A DNA stretch of 64,000 bases from Acanthopleura granulata (lineage: Eukaryota > Mollusca > Polyplacophora > Chitonida > Chitonidae), in contig JABBOT010000010.1 in the NCBI GenBank assembly GCA_016165875.1, forward strand, positions 8,525,875 to 8,589,874, written 5' to 3'. The position numbers and the translations under genes are program-made. Positions 11,067 to 24,340 of this stretch are shown here, one piece after another. Each line of letters opens with the position of its first letter. Within the stretch, counting starts at the first letter, position 1. The notes under the pieces were generated by a model that did not search any database, was not told the DNA's origin, and saw only the letters and a list, made by a program, of their open reading frames with translations.

Positions 11067-14000
11067 AGCGATGGGATATCGGCAGAACTGGCAGTTGGCA
11101 GGACTTAGCCTAGATTTTTAACTAGTCGCAGGTTAAATGATAGGCTGCAGAAAAAAGCAAGGAATACAGGAGAAGAAATTACCTTTCTACTGCCTTAAAT
11201 GCAGACAAGGAAGATTGTGATGTTGAATACTAATAGCTTTATAGGATGCATGTATACAGGAAGTGTGATCAGTTTTTTGATGTTGTATAGGGCAGCAGAG
11301 AAAGAGAAGATATATGTTCAAATCCCACTCTCACTTTATAGGCTGATTAGTCAGGTGCTCTGGGAAGAGCAGTGGTTTACACCAGGCAGTGCAGTTTCAT
11401 GAAACCAACTGCCTTCACAACACTGAAGGTAACACCCATGAGATAACTAAATAAAGACCAGTTGTTACTAAGAGTTTGTTGATGAAATGAAAACACACTT
11501 GGCTTGCAGTTTCCTTACATGCAGTAAATGTATGTATCAATACCAAATATACATGCATTCTGATAGGCCCTTGACTTTCTACAAAATGAAATTTTGAGTC
11601 CTTCAGGTTGAAAAAATTCCGAACTCACAGGATCTCAAATAAGGTGCATGGTGCTGGCAGAACTACCCTGGTAAAATAGTAATGAAGGCCATAATGTTTA
11701 ACTGTGTAAATGTAACTGAGACATGGTGTTGTGAAACATTTTTGAGTAGTTTTGTGATGTAGGTGTAGTGTGATGGTTGTTTCACCATGTCTCTGTGTTT
11801 GTAAAGAAGGCACCACAGAAACATAGTTGTTAATTCCTTTAGTTGGTTTGAGATGTTTTTGTAAGATGTGTACTATAAAACAAATTGTGGCTACAGAACA
11901 CCTATTAAAAAACTTGAATAGATTTCCCCCTCTAATTAAGTTACATCAATATCAACTGTCATCCAGTTTGTCAAAGGTTTACTTGATCTTCTCCAAGTTA
12001 CATTATGTATGTCTAGACTAATAACTGCAGGAACTGAAAGAAGTGGATACAGTATGTATCCAATCCAACAGGTGTCTATATTCTTTAAGAGGCAAGATGA
12101 CAGAGTAACATATCGAATTTTGTGTTCGGGTAACAATTTCTGATATAAAGGTTCACGGTGTTTTCACATGCATGAATCCAGCAGGAAAGTTAGCACAGAC
12201 AGTAAAATGGAAGGTGTACCATACATCAGGTTGGATTAATGACATGCAGCCCCTTATTACTACTCCACACCCATGTACATGTATGTTGTAGGTGAGGTGC
12301 GGATAGATGGGTGTGCTCTGCACTGTGGGTGTGTTCACTGTGCCTGCAGACAGTGCTGCAACTTTTACATTAATTTAAATCATGTCGTGTTGGTCTGTGT
12401 GGAAATGTAATGCACCACCCAAGGTTTTTGACATTGACCTTACAAGTAACAAAATGAAGGAGCTCTTTACTGTGTGACTGTGTATTAATTTAGAGTCTGA
12501 AATTCTACTGTAACCCCACTGTAACCCTGAGTTTTTCTACACGCACATAAATTTTTGTGTATTTCTCATAAATAATTTTTTGCTTAGACTGTAAACATGA
12601 ATACCAACAGATGGCTTGCAGTTTTCCTTCCAATTTTTCCAGCATTCATTTAATCAGTCATTGATATGGCAAACAGGGGTTTGGTGCTTCTTTTTCTTAG
12701 ATTTGATAAACATATGTATGCCATCAGTTTTGACACTTAAAGACAATAATCTTAGTGACTGCAGGATGAAAATTTTGAGAAATGCTCTGAGCTTGAAGTG
12801 CAGTCGCAATATATGTATGTGAGGGTGTTCGCTTTGCCTTATTGTGAATCAGCTGTCAGGCTGGGTTTGTCCCTGTCAGCTTGCATTTACCATGTAGCGT
12901 GACCTGACCTCAGTGCACAGCCCTTAACATACATGGAGCTCAAGTCCCGTCCACAGCAGAGATATGCTTATGCAAGTCTCTACACATGAGATATACAGTG
13001 CATATATATAGCCAGAGCAAGAGTGTACATGCTAAACTAGGTCATTTAGTATGTAGGGGACCTGTTGAGCAGGGGTATAACTGAGTGTAGAGAACTGTTA
13101 GAGGTAACCCCCTCAGGCTGACTCACACTGGGCTGTCCCACAGACAATCTGGGCTACAACTGTGAATCTATATCTACAGTTAACTTACTTTCTAACTTTG
13201 GATTTATAAGGCCTTGTCAGCAATATTCTAAATGAGTCAGAAGTAACTGGCATATCCTCAGATCTAAACTGATGATGCACAGCCACGCTTGGACCAGATG
13301 ACTTCAGACAGAAGCTAGATTTCTAAGACCATCTGTGTACATATTTGTTTGTACATGCAGACTTGATGCACTGCAAAGGTTAGGTAACTTGCTCTTCTTT
13401 GAGAGTGTGAAAATAATGAGCAAGGTAGAGAAGAGTCAAGAAATAGGAAGTCTATTCGACCTACTCTGTACATCTGTATTTACATGAAATCTTTAAATGA
13501 GGTAAACATGCAAGATAACATGACGTACATTTCTGTTGCAAGGAATAATTGCCTTTGTTTTGCACTTATGACTCTTGAGCAGTCCGAGCTTGTCATTGAC
13601 CAGAAAATCAAAAAGTTGTCTGACGACTCCTGATTTTTTTAGTCTTTTTTTTTTTTCTCTAAATTGATTGCAAGGGAGATCCAGCTCTGTACATTTTCGC
13701 TATACAAGTGTGTTCTGTTGACATCAAAGCTTGACGTCAGACCTTCCATGCGTCAAGCTTCTGTAACCGTATCATATGTCTGATTTATATATTGGTAAGC
13801 GACATTCTTGGAATCATCTGGCGCATGTAGATATGAGGAAAGGCAAATCATAAATGCTGTTACATAACATTGCATTTTAAAAGAATAAATGCACACGTTT
13901 ATTTCTAGTTTTCTGTAGGTAATTTTAGATTTATATCCCCCTTTCGCCCACAAGAAGAAAAAATATTGCTCTGCGAAAATAGAAAGGTGAAATAGAGAGA

Positions 14001-15028
14001 GTTAGATTTGTAAGGTGTCAGAAGAACACCGTCATGCTGACGTGCCTGAAGAGGTACACACATAGAGAGAAATCCTGGCAGTGTGTAAAGAAGGAAGCAA
14101 GGGTTGCTGAAAAATAAAATACTTCAAGGTAATGATGGTAATGAGCCAGTTGCTTTCTTTCGCCATCCAAAAGAATTGTCATGTAAATAGTAGATGGTAA
14201 TAATGACTAAGTTTGTATGTTTTGGGGATAGCCCGTATTGGTTTACTTCACCGAAAAATTTACACCACATGATAATAAGTGAACTTACTGTAAATCTTCT
14301 ACCTCTTCAACCACTGTAGCACTTTTTTCAGTGGAGTTCATGCATGCGATTATTATGAAAATGACACTAAAAATGATTTGTTGGCCTGATTAAAGATGGG
14401 AGATTTCTAAAATTGTGCAAATTATTTCTCTTCACCCCATACTTTTGTCAGAATGTTTCAAAATATTGGCTGCTGAGGTGGCTGAATAGATTAAAGAACT
14501 AGGGTAGGTTTATCTGCATATGATTGTAACGCTGAGTTTTCTGAGTTTACATGAATGTTTGATTTTTAAGGAGACATGTATAGATTTGAGCAACAAAAGT
14601 TCACAAATTGAAAATACTTAATGTACTTTATGTAAAAAAGACAGCAATGTGTAAGGTGACATGTAAAAACAATTCAAAGGAATGAAATGTCTCCTTTACA
14701 AGCTATGTACAGTGTGTCAGACAACATTTTTGTTGATGCCGCGTACAGTATACTGTGGCCAGGTGCGGGATCTTCCCACATAAACCTGACAGCAGTTTTT
14801 AAGAGAAATATTCGCCAGCACAGCGTAAAATGCAAAACAATAAAGAAAAAAAAATGATTGTCAAGTTGGGTTCTAGATTTAGCCACAAGTTGATCGATTG
14901 AGATTGGTCTGGAAACTTAGTCCTGTACCAAACATTGGAAACTGACACTGCACTGTGCGTAAATATGTCCTAAAGTAGATTTTGAAAGCTTATGACGTTA
15001 AATATATGTTGTAATTTGTGTGTTTCAG
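11067..15028 (+). other. Rest of the probable 5'UTR intron
   Basis: No coding exon is seen. It ends in a pyrimidine-containing acceptor (ttgtgtgtttcag, AG at 15027-15028). Open frames of 60-70 codons are scattered on both strands with no coding bias. Confidence 0.45.
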
Positions 15029-15030
15029 CC

Positions 15031-15852
15031 ATGTTGGGTCCTGCCCCAAAGAGCACCGGCAAACGGAAACTGGCGGAGGTAGAGCATGATGACCGGGCAT
15101 ATCAAGATCCTCGCCACTCCATCCTCACCATATCCATGTGTAAGTTAAAGACCTGCCCAGTTCGTAGGGTGGAACCCTCCCTTAGGCGTTCTGTTCTCAT
15201 TTTCAACACGCTCAAAATCATAGAACGCGAGTTACAAAGGGAAGGCCTTCCCGTCACGGCGACGGATTCCACCACGCTCTCCCTCCCCGCGATGGACACA
15301 GAGGACTTAACCCTGGACATTCTTCCAGACGTGGGCTCCACTGGTGTGCCAGATCAGCGCAACTCACATTGTTTAACCTTAACTTGCAGGGATGAGGATA
15401 ACAAAGTTGCAGACAAGGATTCACCTTGCCCAATTGTAGAAGTCCCCACCTACACATCGCTGGGCTCGGCAAGTACTTACCAGCCAATGGAGGCTGTGCA
15501 GACAGTAGGTCTCACTGAGCTCACGGACACCTTAGCTCGGCAGACAGTCAGTGATTTGATCACATCCGCTCATTCTCTAATGCCCTTCACTAGTATGTCA
15601 TCACTATCACCCAAACACGAGGACCTACGCAGCGAAATAGACCTGGCATTTGGTGACTTTGACATCTTGTCAGCCTTCCCCCAAAGTTCCAAGCTGCCTC
15701 CATTGAGTGCTGAAGAAATAGTTCATTCCTTCACCAGTCACAACTGTGGTTTGCCAGACTCTTACCCCACTATATCTAACACTCAATGTTGTAAAAGTGA
15801 CATCATCTGTGAAGACTTTGACAATATTATGCAAATCTTAGTGGGAATGTAA
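15031..15852 (+). CDS. SERTA domain-containing protein (SERTAD/CDCA4-like transcriptional co-regulator)
   Basis: The product is 273 residues from one exon. The ATG at 15031 is chosen because an acceptor (tgtttcag) ends at 15028. The frame is also open from 14992, but those 13 codons would lie in the intron. The SERTA motif spans about residues 28-72: PRHSILTISMCKLK, then EPSLRRSVLIFNTLKIIERE. A basic GKRKL patch lies at 10-14, comparable with the N-terminal region that carries nuclear-localisation and cyclin-A-binding functions in vertebrate SERTADs. The middle is Ser/Thr-rich with acidic patches, and the C terminus ends in an acidic FDNIMQILVG (263-272), matching the C-terminal L-D-x-L-M-x-V-L-V-G motif of SERTADs. 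Family members act in the nucleus as co-regulators of E2F/DP transcription and of the cell cycle. Orthology to a specific SERTAD paralogue is not claimed. Confidence 0.93.
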   Translation: MLGPAPKSTGKRKLAEVEHDDRAYQDPRHSILTISMCKLKTCPVRRVEPSLRRSVLIFNTLKIIERELQREGLPVTATDSTTLSLPAMDTEDLTLDILPDVGSTGVPDQRNSHCLTLTCRDEDNKVADKDSPCPIVEVPTYTSLGSASTYQPMEAVQTVGLTELTDTLARQTVSDLITSAHSLMPFTSMSSLSPKHEDLRSEIDLAFGDFDILSAFPQSSKLPPLSAEEIVHSFTSHNCGLPDSYPTISNTQCCKSDIICEDFDNIMQILVGM

Positions 15853-18800
15853 TTCTGTGAATTTACATGTATGTGTGACAGTGGACTACTTCAAAACATA
15901 GCCATAATCATGTGATCATTTCATCCTTCCAATGACAAGAAAGGGTGCTCAAGACACTCAGCCAAATGAAATCTCATGAATACATGGTGCACTGGACTCG
16001 CTCGCTGGAAGGACCAGGAAATTGTCCGAAGCATTAAATGCTTTGTGACATATTTATTTATAATATATTCATATTTATTCGTTGGTTCAAAAAAAAAGCA
16101 GAACTTTATGAACATGAAAATATGTGCAAAGACAATTGGCAGCATTGAATTGTATGACAACGTTCATGTTTGTGAAATGAGTTCCCCTTGTTTCTGTTTA
16201 CAATTTGCAGACATATTACTGTTTGTATCTTTTGTACCTACGTATAATCTAATTTCTAAGATTTAGGAAAATCGAATTTAAAATCACGGATTACTTGACC
16301 TCTTTTTTGGATTTTTTGTTAAGTGTGTGATGTACTTATTTCATGAATTGTGCAATCAGATTTGATTTAAAATTGCAGAACTGTTTTACCCACGTATGGT
16401 ATCATGTTGATGTACAACAGAATGCCACTATCTGGATACTGTGTCAGTCAAATATTGTACACCGAATGCATTGGCAATGGCATTTTGCATGTAAACTTGG
16501 ACTTCGAGAAAGGCACAGTATAGGAGACCAAAAGCAAGAAAAGGGTGTATGGCATAGAGGTGAATGTCTGTTCCATGAAGCTTCACTGTGTTCTCATGGA
16601 AGTTCAGAAGACTAAGTCAGCCCAGAGATCAGCCAAGTTTGCAAGTGAAAGAGCTGTATGGCATTGTATCTACTACATGTGTTCCTGTTTTGTAGACATA
16701 TATATCTATACATGTATGTCCAGAAATCTGTGGATAGACTTGTCACAAGTGACAAACTTTTCAACCATTCCTGTGTACCTACATACAAGTACATGTCCAC
16801 CAGCTTGCCTGAACTTCACAGCAATACCTCAGTATCCCACGTTTTGAAAACTTTTCATGCACTTTTACAGACTACTCATTTATGTTCCTTGCCATTATTA
16901 ACACCACTGATGTGCATTCTCTTCTCTCTGCCTTACCAGTGAACAGGTCTTACTCTTCTTGTCTCACTGTCCAGTATTTTACACTCTGTTCTACGTATCC
17001 TGGGTCCACAAGTGCCATTCTGTGGGGTAGAGATTGGGATAATCCACTAACTACTACACAACACACCAACTTCCTGATCTTGTCCGTAAACTAGATGTAC
17101 ATCAAGGCTACTATCATCACACCCCAAATTGGCCTTACATGTACATGTAAATGCTTTACAGAGGACATTATTACCTGGTATGACAAAGTCATGCTGATAA
17201 CGGAACATTGGTACTGATGAGTAGGGTTTTCATGGTCATTTACAGGTTGTCATTTATTTCCTTAGGCACATAAACATTACAGTCTTCTTGAAGTATGTTT
17301 TTACTCTTTTTGTCTACTCTTGTTTACGAAATACTCTGTCTTTTTTCTTATGGAGGGGGGAAAACAAACCTCTACCAATGTAACCTTACAAACTGGGCAC
17401 AAGGGAGGGAGTGGTGTGCATAATGATTTATTCATTCCCAGAATTAAGTATTGCATAGGACTGGTTTCACATGGTTTATCCTCCACAACCCTGTCCTGCC
17501 TGCCAAGATCTAACCTTCCCCGCCTCCACCACCCCCTCCCCAACTCCCCCTGTTTAGGGTTATTACTGCTGGCCATACCCAGAGCGCAACCCACAGTGAA
17601 ATGATTTTCAGATCAATATTTCTACCATGGTAATGGCCTAGCCTAGCGTTGGCTGGTGGGCAGAATGGCTTGAAGGCTGTAGGTGGGAAGAAGCTGGATT
17701 AATATCTGCCCATGGCCTACATAACCTTGTTTTTGCCAGCTGCCGATTTGTCCACCCCCAGTATGTACTCCCACATTACCAGCCCAAAATCTCACAAACA
17801 ACTCATCATCCAACAAGACCTGGGATCTACATGGCACACAGTGTGACTGTTACACTGGCTGAAGTTGTTGCCTGTCTCATGTTCAACCTTCTGCTCATTT
17901 ACAATCCACCCAGTGGACATTGAATTTGTTTGCCAGTAAGGTTGACATTAGAACATAGGCCTGTTAGGAAAATTCTGAAAAAAATACTTTGAGGAAATTT
18001 ATCCGGAATGAAAAGAACGTGCATATAAGATGTATGCTGTTAAGTGTAAATGACCTCAACCCCCCCCCCCCTTCCCTCCCGCACACACTTGTCACACGAG
18101 AAGCAAACCAAGTTGATGGATAGATAGCTTGTACAGTGGAGTACACCTATGAAATAGTGTTACAGGTACATTCGATTTTAATGTGAGTGTGGACAGAGTA
18201 GCTATGTAGTTAAATGCCAGACGTGAACTGAAACAGGAAATCCTGCCTTGTACTTCCCACATCATTCACCAGGAAAACGCTTGCTTATTCATACTGTAGG
18301 TAACATTTCTTTTCACTATGAAACTTACAAACTCCGCTTATTTCTCACCATACACATCAATCCATTCTGTACAGGACGTTGCTTGTTGAGGTGTGAGACT
18401 TAATTTGCTTCTGTTCAGTCTCTCAGTTCAATATTTTATAAAATACATATGTACATTTATGCAAATTTGTGCATTGTTCTTTTCTTTTTTCCTGTTGTTC
18501 ATAAGTATACCCAAGTCAAGTGTTCTATGATGAAAAACCATGTCCATTTTCTGTTTGCTGGAATGAAGTTTGGTGCATTATTTTGCAATTCATTTTACAT
18601 CTCTAGTGTTGTGTTACATCGTCTATTGGATCTCTTACAAACCAGGAAATCCTGGACTATGATAGCCTGTATGATGGACACGCTAAGTACATGTATGTGT
18701 CTTACAGACTCGCAGCCGTCTCACATGACCCTAGCCCCTGGTTTTGCTCCACATTGTCCGTGTTTACTTTGTTATCTTTCTGTGCTTTATTCATGTATTT

Positions 18801-18988
18801 GTCAGTATTCCTCTTAATATTCATATATATATAATATATATATTTAGGTTTGTTGAGGGAGAATTAATTTTAACAAGCCACTGTAATGGATGCCATTTAT
18901 GACAGTCTGTATGTATCTATGTATGTATTGGCTAAGTCTTTATGTTCCTGTGAAGGATGCACCGCTCACTGTCATGTACATGTAACTA

Positions 18989-19250
18989 ACTGGTGGTGAC
19001 GGTATGGAAAAATGCAAGTGTTGACGCCATAAATTGGTGGTGACGGTATGGAAAAATGCAAGTGTTAATGCCATAAATTGGTGGTGACGGTATGGAAAAA
19101 TGCAAGTGTTGACGCCATAAATTGGTGGTGACTGTATGGAAAAATGCAAGTGTTGACGCCATAAATTGGTGGTGACGGTATGGAAAAATGCAAGGGTTGA
19201 CGCCATAAATTGGTGGTGACTGTATGGAAAAATGCAAGTGTTGACGCCAT
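18989..19250. repeat. 44-bp minisatellite, 6 units
   Basis: The unit is approximately tggtggtgacggtatgg aaaaatgcaagtgttgacgcc ataaat. Starts are spaced exactly 44 bp apart near 18990, 19034, 19078, 19122, 19166 and 19210. Units differ by only 1-3 bases. All three minus-strand frames are free of stops, and because 44 is not a multiple of 3 each frame cycles through the same three peptides. These open frames follow from the repeat and are not evidence for a gene. Confidence 0.96.
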
Positions 19251-22200
19251 ATTATCATTGTTATGAATAATGTTCCCTGAAAAGTCACTTCTCACCTAGA
19301 AAAATTACAGATTACATGTTAAATAGTGACTTTTTGTACAGATGGTCTTTACAAAAAGACTTTTGATGATATTTTTCAAGTCAGTTATGTCAGAATGTGT
19401 GGGCATCTATTGTGCAGCATTTTGTGGGCAGTATTCTGAGTGTGCTTTTGGTCATTTTTCTACATTGTACATGTAAAAGTATTTCAGGCAGATTTTCTGT
19501 CCCAACATTTGGTCATTGACATTCATCCACTTCTGTTTGAAAGGAGAAAAGGAAATCTCCATGGCTGGATTATAAGATCTCTTTTTGCAGCCAAAAAACA
19601 CGAGATTTTAAACATTTCAGCAAACTTAGTCTGTGGCTTGGAACATTACAATGCATTCTGTGATATTTCACAAGCTGATATCTCAAATGCACAAAGAGGG
19701 CAAAATGTGAGGAGTACTCCTCTGCATGAACTCAGGATGTAAATCCTAAACCCATGCACAAATTAACCTCATGTGGGTGCCCATTGCTGTTATTTAAACT
19801 GGGACAAGGAAGGTACAAGTGTTGCCATTAAATTTCTAGATGTGATGACATAACAGTTTGTCAACCCACCACACTCCATATCGCATTAGTACAGGATTAA
19901 ATTATCATCTTTCCTCAAGTACATACATGTACCATATCATGAGCTTCCATGCCACAAAAGTTCTGTGAACGAAGTCCAGAATATCTTCTTAGTCTAGTCT
20001 AGATTGGTAGTATATTGTAACTCATCAGCAGTTTTAACCCTTGACCACCTCATCAGAGAAAAAACAAAGCCTCTACTTTTCTAGAAATGATCTGATCACA
20101 GGACTCTAAATCAACAGTTGTAGACTCCACAAAGTCAGATTCTAGGTGAAAATGCGAGGCCCTCCAGAAATTGGTTCACACGACTACAACCCAGCAGGTT
20201 GACAACAACATAATATTGTGAACCACTCAGCAAGCTAGGCTTGTCACATTTACAGGCTTGAAATTATTGATGTCCTCACATTTGAATTAATCCATTTTAA
20301 CAATGATGAAACTGTAGCTGCATTACATCTTCAGCTCAGGAATAAGATTGAATAAATTGAAGTGTTATTTGAAGAGGTAGAGTGCAGTACTTGTAAATCT
20401 GGTAGCAAAAGGTGTGCTATTGATTTATCTTCTGGGCACATGAGAACTTCCACTACCTGTCAGTGAGGTCTGATTTTCACCCTTCAGTGGTAATATGTGT
20501 ATGTGTAAAAATACACCTGTATTAGATTGTAATAATTTATTCCACTGAGGAGTGCATGTAAATGCTGTCAATTTATGTAAATTAATGTTGATCTTAATCA
20601 ATGAATTTATATTGGCTGCGAAGCAAATTGTCTGCAGACAGCCGGCCGACTAAAATAGATTTACATCCCAGTGCCTGCTGATTTACTATGTATGTGTTCC
20701 ACACTAGATTCAGGGTCTTGTGTTAAGCATAATTTTGGTGTCCGAATGCTGTTTGTGTATTCATTTGAACACATGCAGTACTCTTACATAGTAGTACATC
20801 TTCATTAATGTTTAATCCCAATTTTTAATGAGAGCAGATGCTCAAGTTGATGTTAGTTTCTGGAATTGATGTGCTTAGCCCCTAGATTAAGTATTATCCA
20901 CACCTGTAGTAAACAGAATGACATTGCATTTTGTTTTAGTTTAGGGACACATTGGCCTTTCCCTACTACATGTATTCACATTACATGTATAGAAATTCAT
21001 ACGAACTGTAACTTCCTCCTTGTAATTTTTACAGAGATCAGCTGAGAAATGCATTGTTAGGCAGTGGCCTGTATGCTGCTGAGGTAGAGAGTTGTGAGTA
21101 TGGATGACTGTGTTTAAGCCCTGGTTAACAGAGGCTAAGTCTGCCAACTGGCTGACTGTGATCTTGACCCATCTGCAGACTGTGTCTTGATGCTTGATGC
21201 TGGCAAAGCAGGTCACTGGGGGACATGCAGCAGCCTGTAGGACTGAAGAAGGGGAGGCCCTAGAGGGGTGAACCCTACTTTCTTTTGACAGGTGAAGCTC
21301 CAGCCACTTAGGTGGCTTTTGTATAGTTTTAATTATATAAATTTTAGAGCCAAAATGTTAAGCCAAGATTTACTGCTTTATAATGTTGGTTTCTGGTTTT
21401 GTTAACTAAAGGGGCTTATGAAGAACCAAGTAATAAGGTGTCATCAATTAGTTTTGGCTCCTTGTAAGGCTTCCACAATTTCATGTACTTGTGCATGGTT
21501 GAATTTACTCCTCAGTTTTAAAGTATTGAACAGAGCCAGAAGATGTATTTGAAAGATGCTATGATTGTTGTTGCTCAGCTTTTTGACCCCCACCCTGGAG
21601 CCCCACCATTGTGCAGTGGGTGCTGTGATCAGGCAGAGTACATGGGCTGAGACATGACTGGCTGGAGGGTCAGACTAACCCACATGCACAGAAGTGTATA
21701 TGTACTGCTCAAATAGGCCATTTTTTGTTTGGTTTCTGGGCAAATTCATCCGAGAACTGTTACTGTTATACAATAAATGTAATTTGAAAGTGTTAGAAAG
21801 GAGAACTGTTGAAAGAGCATGTGAATAGGTTGTTTTATAAAATGTTACTGAGCCTATTATAATTGTGACCATTAAATGAAAACCTATACATTGTGTAAAT
21901 AAAAATTTTATTACATTTTATTATGTTACATAATTTGTGTTGATATGAAAAAGGATATTTAAGTATGTATTTACCAGATAAAGGAGTTATCAAATGGTGT
22001 GTTTTGTTGGGATTTTCATGACAAATGCCAGATTTTTCATGTGAAAGCATGAAACTATTAAATATTTCTATCAAAATGATTTACACAATTGGCCAATTGT
22101 ATTTTGTAAAGAAATATTCTCAAATGTACCATCGGATCTCGGCATGTCATTTATGAAATGTGCAAACTGCAGAAGTCTATAGCCACCGCTTTTTGTTGTG

Positions 22201-22619
22201 AAAAGTTCATAAGACATCTAATATATCTGTTTGTATAGAATAGCAGTGATGTAGCATTATGTTTAAGATGTACAGAACTGTGCCTGATAATAGTTAGCAA
22301 TCCGTTGTTGACATGGTTAGATTGTTTGTATTTGAAATCAGCTTGCATCTCCTATTTATATCAACATCTATGTTACAGATTATCCCTGCCCCATTGACGT
22401 TCATCTTACCCCATTTTTGTGTAATTTTCTTCCATACACATTTACCTTAACTGACTTTGCCACACAGATAAACAGTTCTCTGCCTTTTACCCATGTGCAT
22501 AACAAACTAGGGCCTTCAGGGAGATGTTTACGGTCACTTCAAAGTCCGGTTTTTGATACTGTTGGTCTTTACTATGTCGCTTCAAAAATAAATGTATTTA
22601 TTCTTTATTTATTCTTATG

Positions 22620-22625
22620 AATAAA
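22620..22625 (+). promoter_or_regulatory. Poly(A) signal AATAAA
   Basis: This is the last of four AATAAA hexamers downstream of the SERTA coding exon, preceded by another at 22587 and followed by a GT-rich element. It is the best candidate 3' end on motif grounds. Confidence 0.35.
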
Positions 22626-23461
22626 AATCAAGCTCAAGCTGGAGTTTTGGTTTTTGTATTTAGTTTGTCATAGATTCTATCATTACCAACATCCGGATTG
22701 TTGCCCTTAAGATTGAAGTAAATCCTACATGTCGTTAGATGTTCTTGCCTTCCGTATGCCTTGAATCATGTTTCATACCTTGAAAGTGATCTTGGGTTTG
22801 TTTTTTTTTTATCGTTTTTTTTTACCTGTATTTCTACCCTTGGGTTTCCCATTCCACAGTCTTCCATTGAATACCACTGAATTTGTATTAATTTTATTCC
22901 ATATCACATTGGAGACATGGTTAGTACGTAACGTGTGGAATGTGTTTACCCGTCAGTTAGATTTTATTTGAAAAAGCAGCTTAATTTTAACTCTTGTGAA
23001 AGTGCTGCCCTCCAGTCCCATCAATTTGGTGGCTCTCATTTCCGTGGAAGGAGTTGTCTTTGATGTTTGCTTTGCCCCGGGGTTTAATGTAGTAGTCCAC
23101 TTTTATTTCCGTCAGTCCATGAGTGTGTTTTCTTGAAGCAGTCAGGTCACATCAAGGTTGTAATATTTATAGAAAGATGGCCTAATTAGGTATAGAGTCA
23201 AGACAAAGAAGAGTAAATCATCAGTGAAAAACAAACAAGCAAAACCAATTGAGAATTGGGTGTGGCATGCTTCTGAAGGCCGGTACCTTTTACATATATT
23301 TATTAAATAACAAGAATAAACAAACTGCAGGCAAGAATATCCAGCGTCAATTAGCGCCTAATATTTGAGACGGTAGTTTCTAGAAAACCGAAGGACTGAC
23401 TGCAAGATCGCGGCGGTAGAACCAATAGTGACCGCAGTGATAAGACTACACATCAGTGTCA

Positions 23462-23707
23462 CTAAGCCGAAACACGCTCATCCACGGCACGAACAACTTG
23501 TTTTCCTCCGCACTGACGTATCATTATGATCTGGTCAGCAGCCTCGATGAGGCAGACCAGCTCGTCAACAACAGTACGCTGCCTGTGAGCCACCACCCCA
23601 CAATATCCATTCGTTACTAGCATTCGCCTCAGTGCTTCAACAGTTCTTTCATATGTTTGTGCGGTTAATGAAATTACACGATGCTGACATGTTTGACTGT
23701 GAAGGCT
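23462..23707 (-). CDS. Coding-like open segment (81 codons), uncertain strand
   Basis: This GC-richer block interrupts AT-rich DNA. The minus strand is open for 81 codons to a TAG and could encode a helical segment containing TVEALRRML and VVDELVCLIEAADQIIMI. The only internal Met is late, so it would need an upstream exon. The plus strand is also open over 23444-23620 (59 codons, containing YHYDLVSSLDEADQLV), so the strand cannot be decided. A hairpin (ctggtc..gcctc gat gaggc..gaccag) lies at about 23531-23560. It could be a remnant exon, an exapted element or a structured RNA. Confidence 0.25.
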   Translation of the reverse strand, partial: SLHSQTCQHRVISLTAQTYERTVEALRRMLVTNGYCGVVAHRQRTVVDELVCLIEAADQIIMIRQCGGKQVVRAVDERVSA

Positions 23708-24138
23708 TCAGTGAGGAGTATTTAACTTTTGCTTGTAAGGCATAAGAGACTTGTTACTACGTTCTAATCTTGAATCAACAGTAAAGCATTTGTCGACATT
23801 TCAGTGCACCATTTTGAAGTAGAAGATTTCTCTGCAGGTTCATCTTTTATCTTAACTTAATTTATCTTAACTCTCTAAACATAGTTTTATGTTGAATTTG
23901 TTTGTGGTAGTTAAATTGAATTAAGCAGAATGTGTTTTTGATTCATGTATTCCACTTTTAACTACCAATTCTGAGGGAGAGGGATGCTGGAGAAGATCGA
24001 TTTTACAAAATTATTATCCAAGATCACTTGGTCAGCTTGCCATGAAGGAAAGAACGCATGATACAAATACATTTGTAAATTTGTCTCAATTGAGTTTATT
24101 TCGGTGATTATTTAACGCCATGGTTGGGGAGGGTGGGG

Positions 24139-24340
24139 GCGTGGCTTAGTGGCTAGAGCGAGTTCAAATCCAGCTCGGGCTGGTTTCCTCTCGCATACGT
24201 GGGAAGGTCTGCCATCAAGCCACAAAAGCTGTCTTTACGAAATCGTTAAGCCTAAGTATTTGTTTTTGTGTGTGTGTGCGTGTGTGTGTTATTCATTTAC
24301 CTTGCGCTGCACGCTTCTGCATGCACTAAAAAAAATTTAC
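24139..24340 (+). mobile_element. tRNA-derived SINE fragment
   Basis: There is an A-box-like sequence (gtggcttagtggctagagc) and a B-box-like sequence (gagttcaaatccagctc), too close together for a tRNA, followed by ggtttcctctc.catacgtgggaaggtctgcca, which also occurs in the 56785-56940 copy. A GT-rich microsatellite lies at 24262-24289. Confidence 0.65.

Larger units (their letters stand above)
15853..22640 (+). other. Probable long 3'UTR or downstream region of the SERTA gene
   Basis: There is no further supported coding exon. Poly(A) signals AATAAA occur at 21772, 21898, 22587 and 22620. The last is followed by a GT-rich stretch (ggagttttggtttttg) as expected at a cleavage site. An AU-rich element (tatttatttataa) lies at 16051-16063, and many tgta-containing words resemble Pumilio-type sites. 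If one of the late signals is used, the 3'UTR would be 6-6.8 kb. The chance open frames here (for example 18449-18817, 122 codons) show no coding character. Confidence 0.4.

Noticed and set aside
18449..18817. 122-codon frame in the region downstream of the SERTA stop
   Set aside because: Composition matches AT-rich flanking DNA, there is no domain, and it starts in a T-rich stretch. More likely 3'UTR or intergenic.
18940..19295. Three overlapping minus-strand frames with MASTLAFFHTVTTN-type repeats
   Set aside because: All three frames of a stop-free 44-bp minisatellite; the same peptides cycle through every frame.
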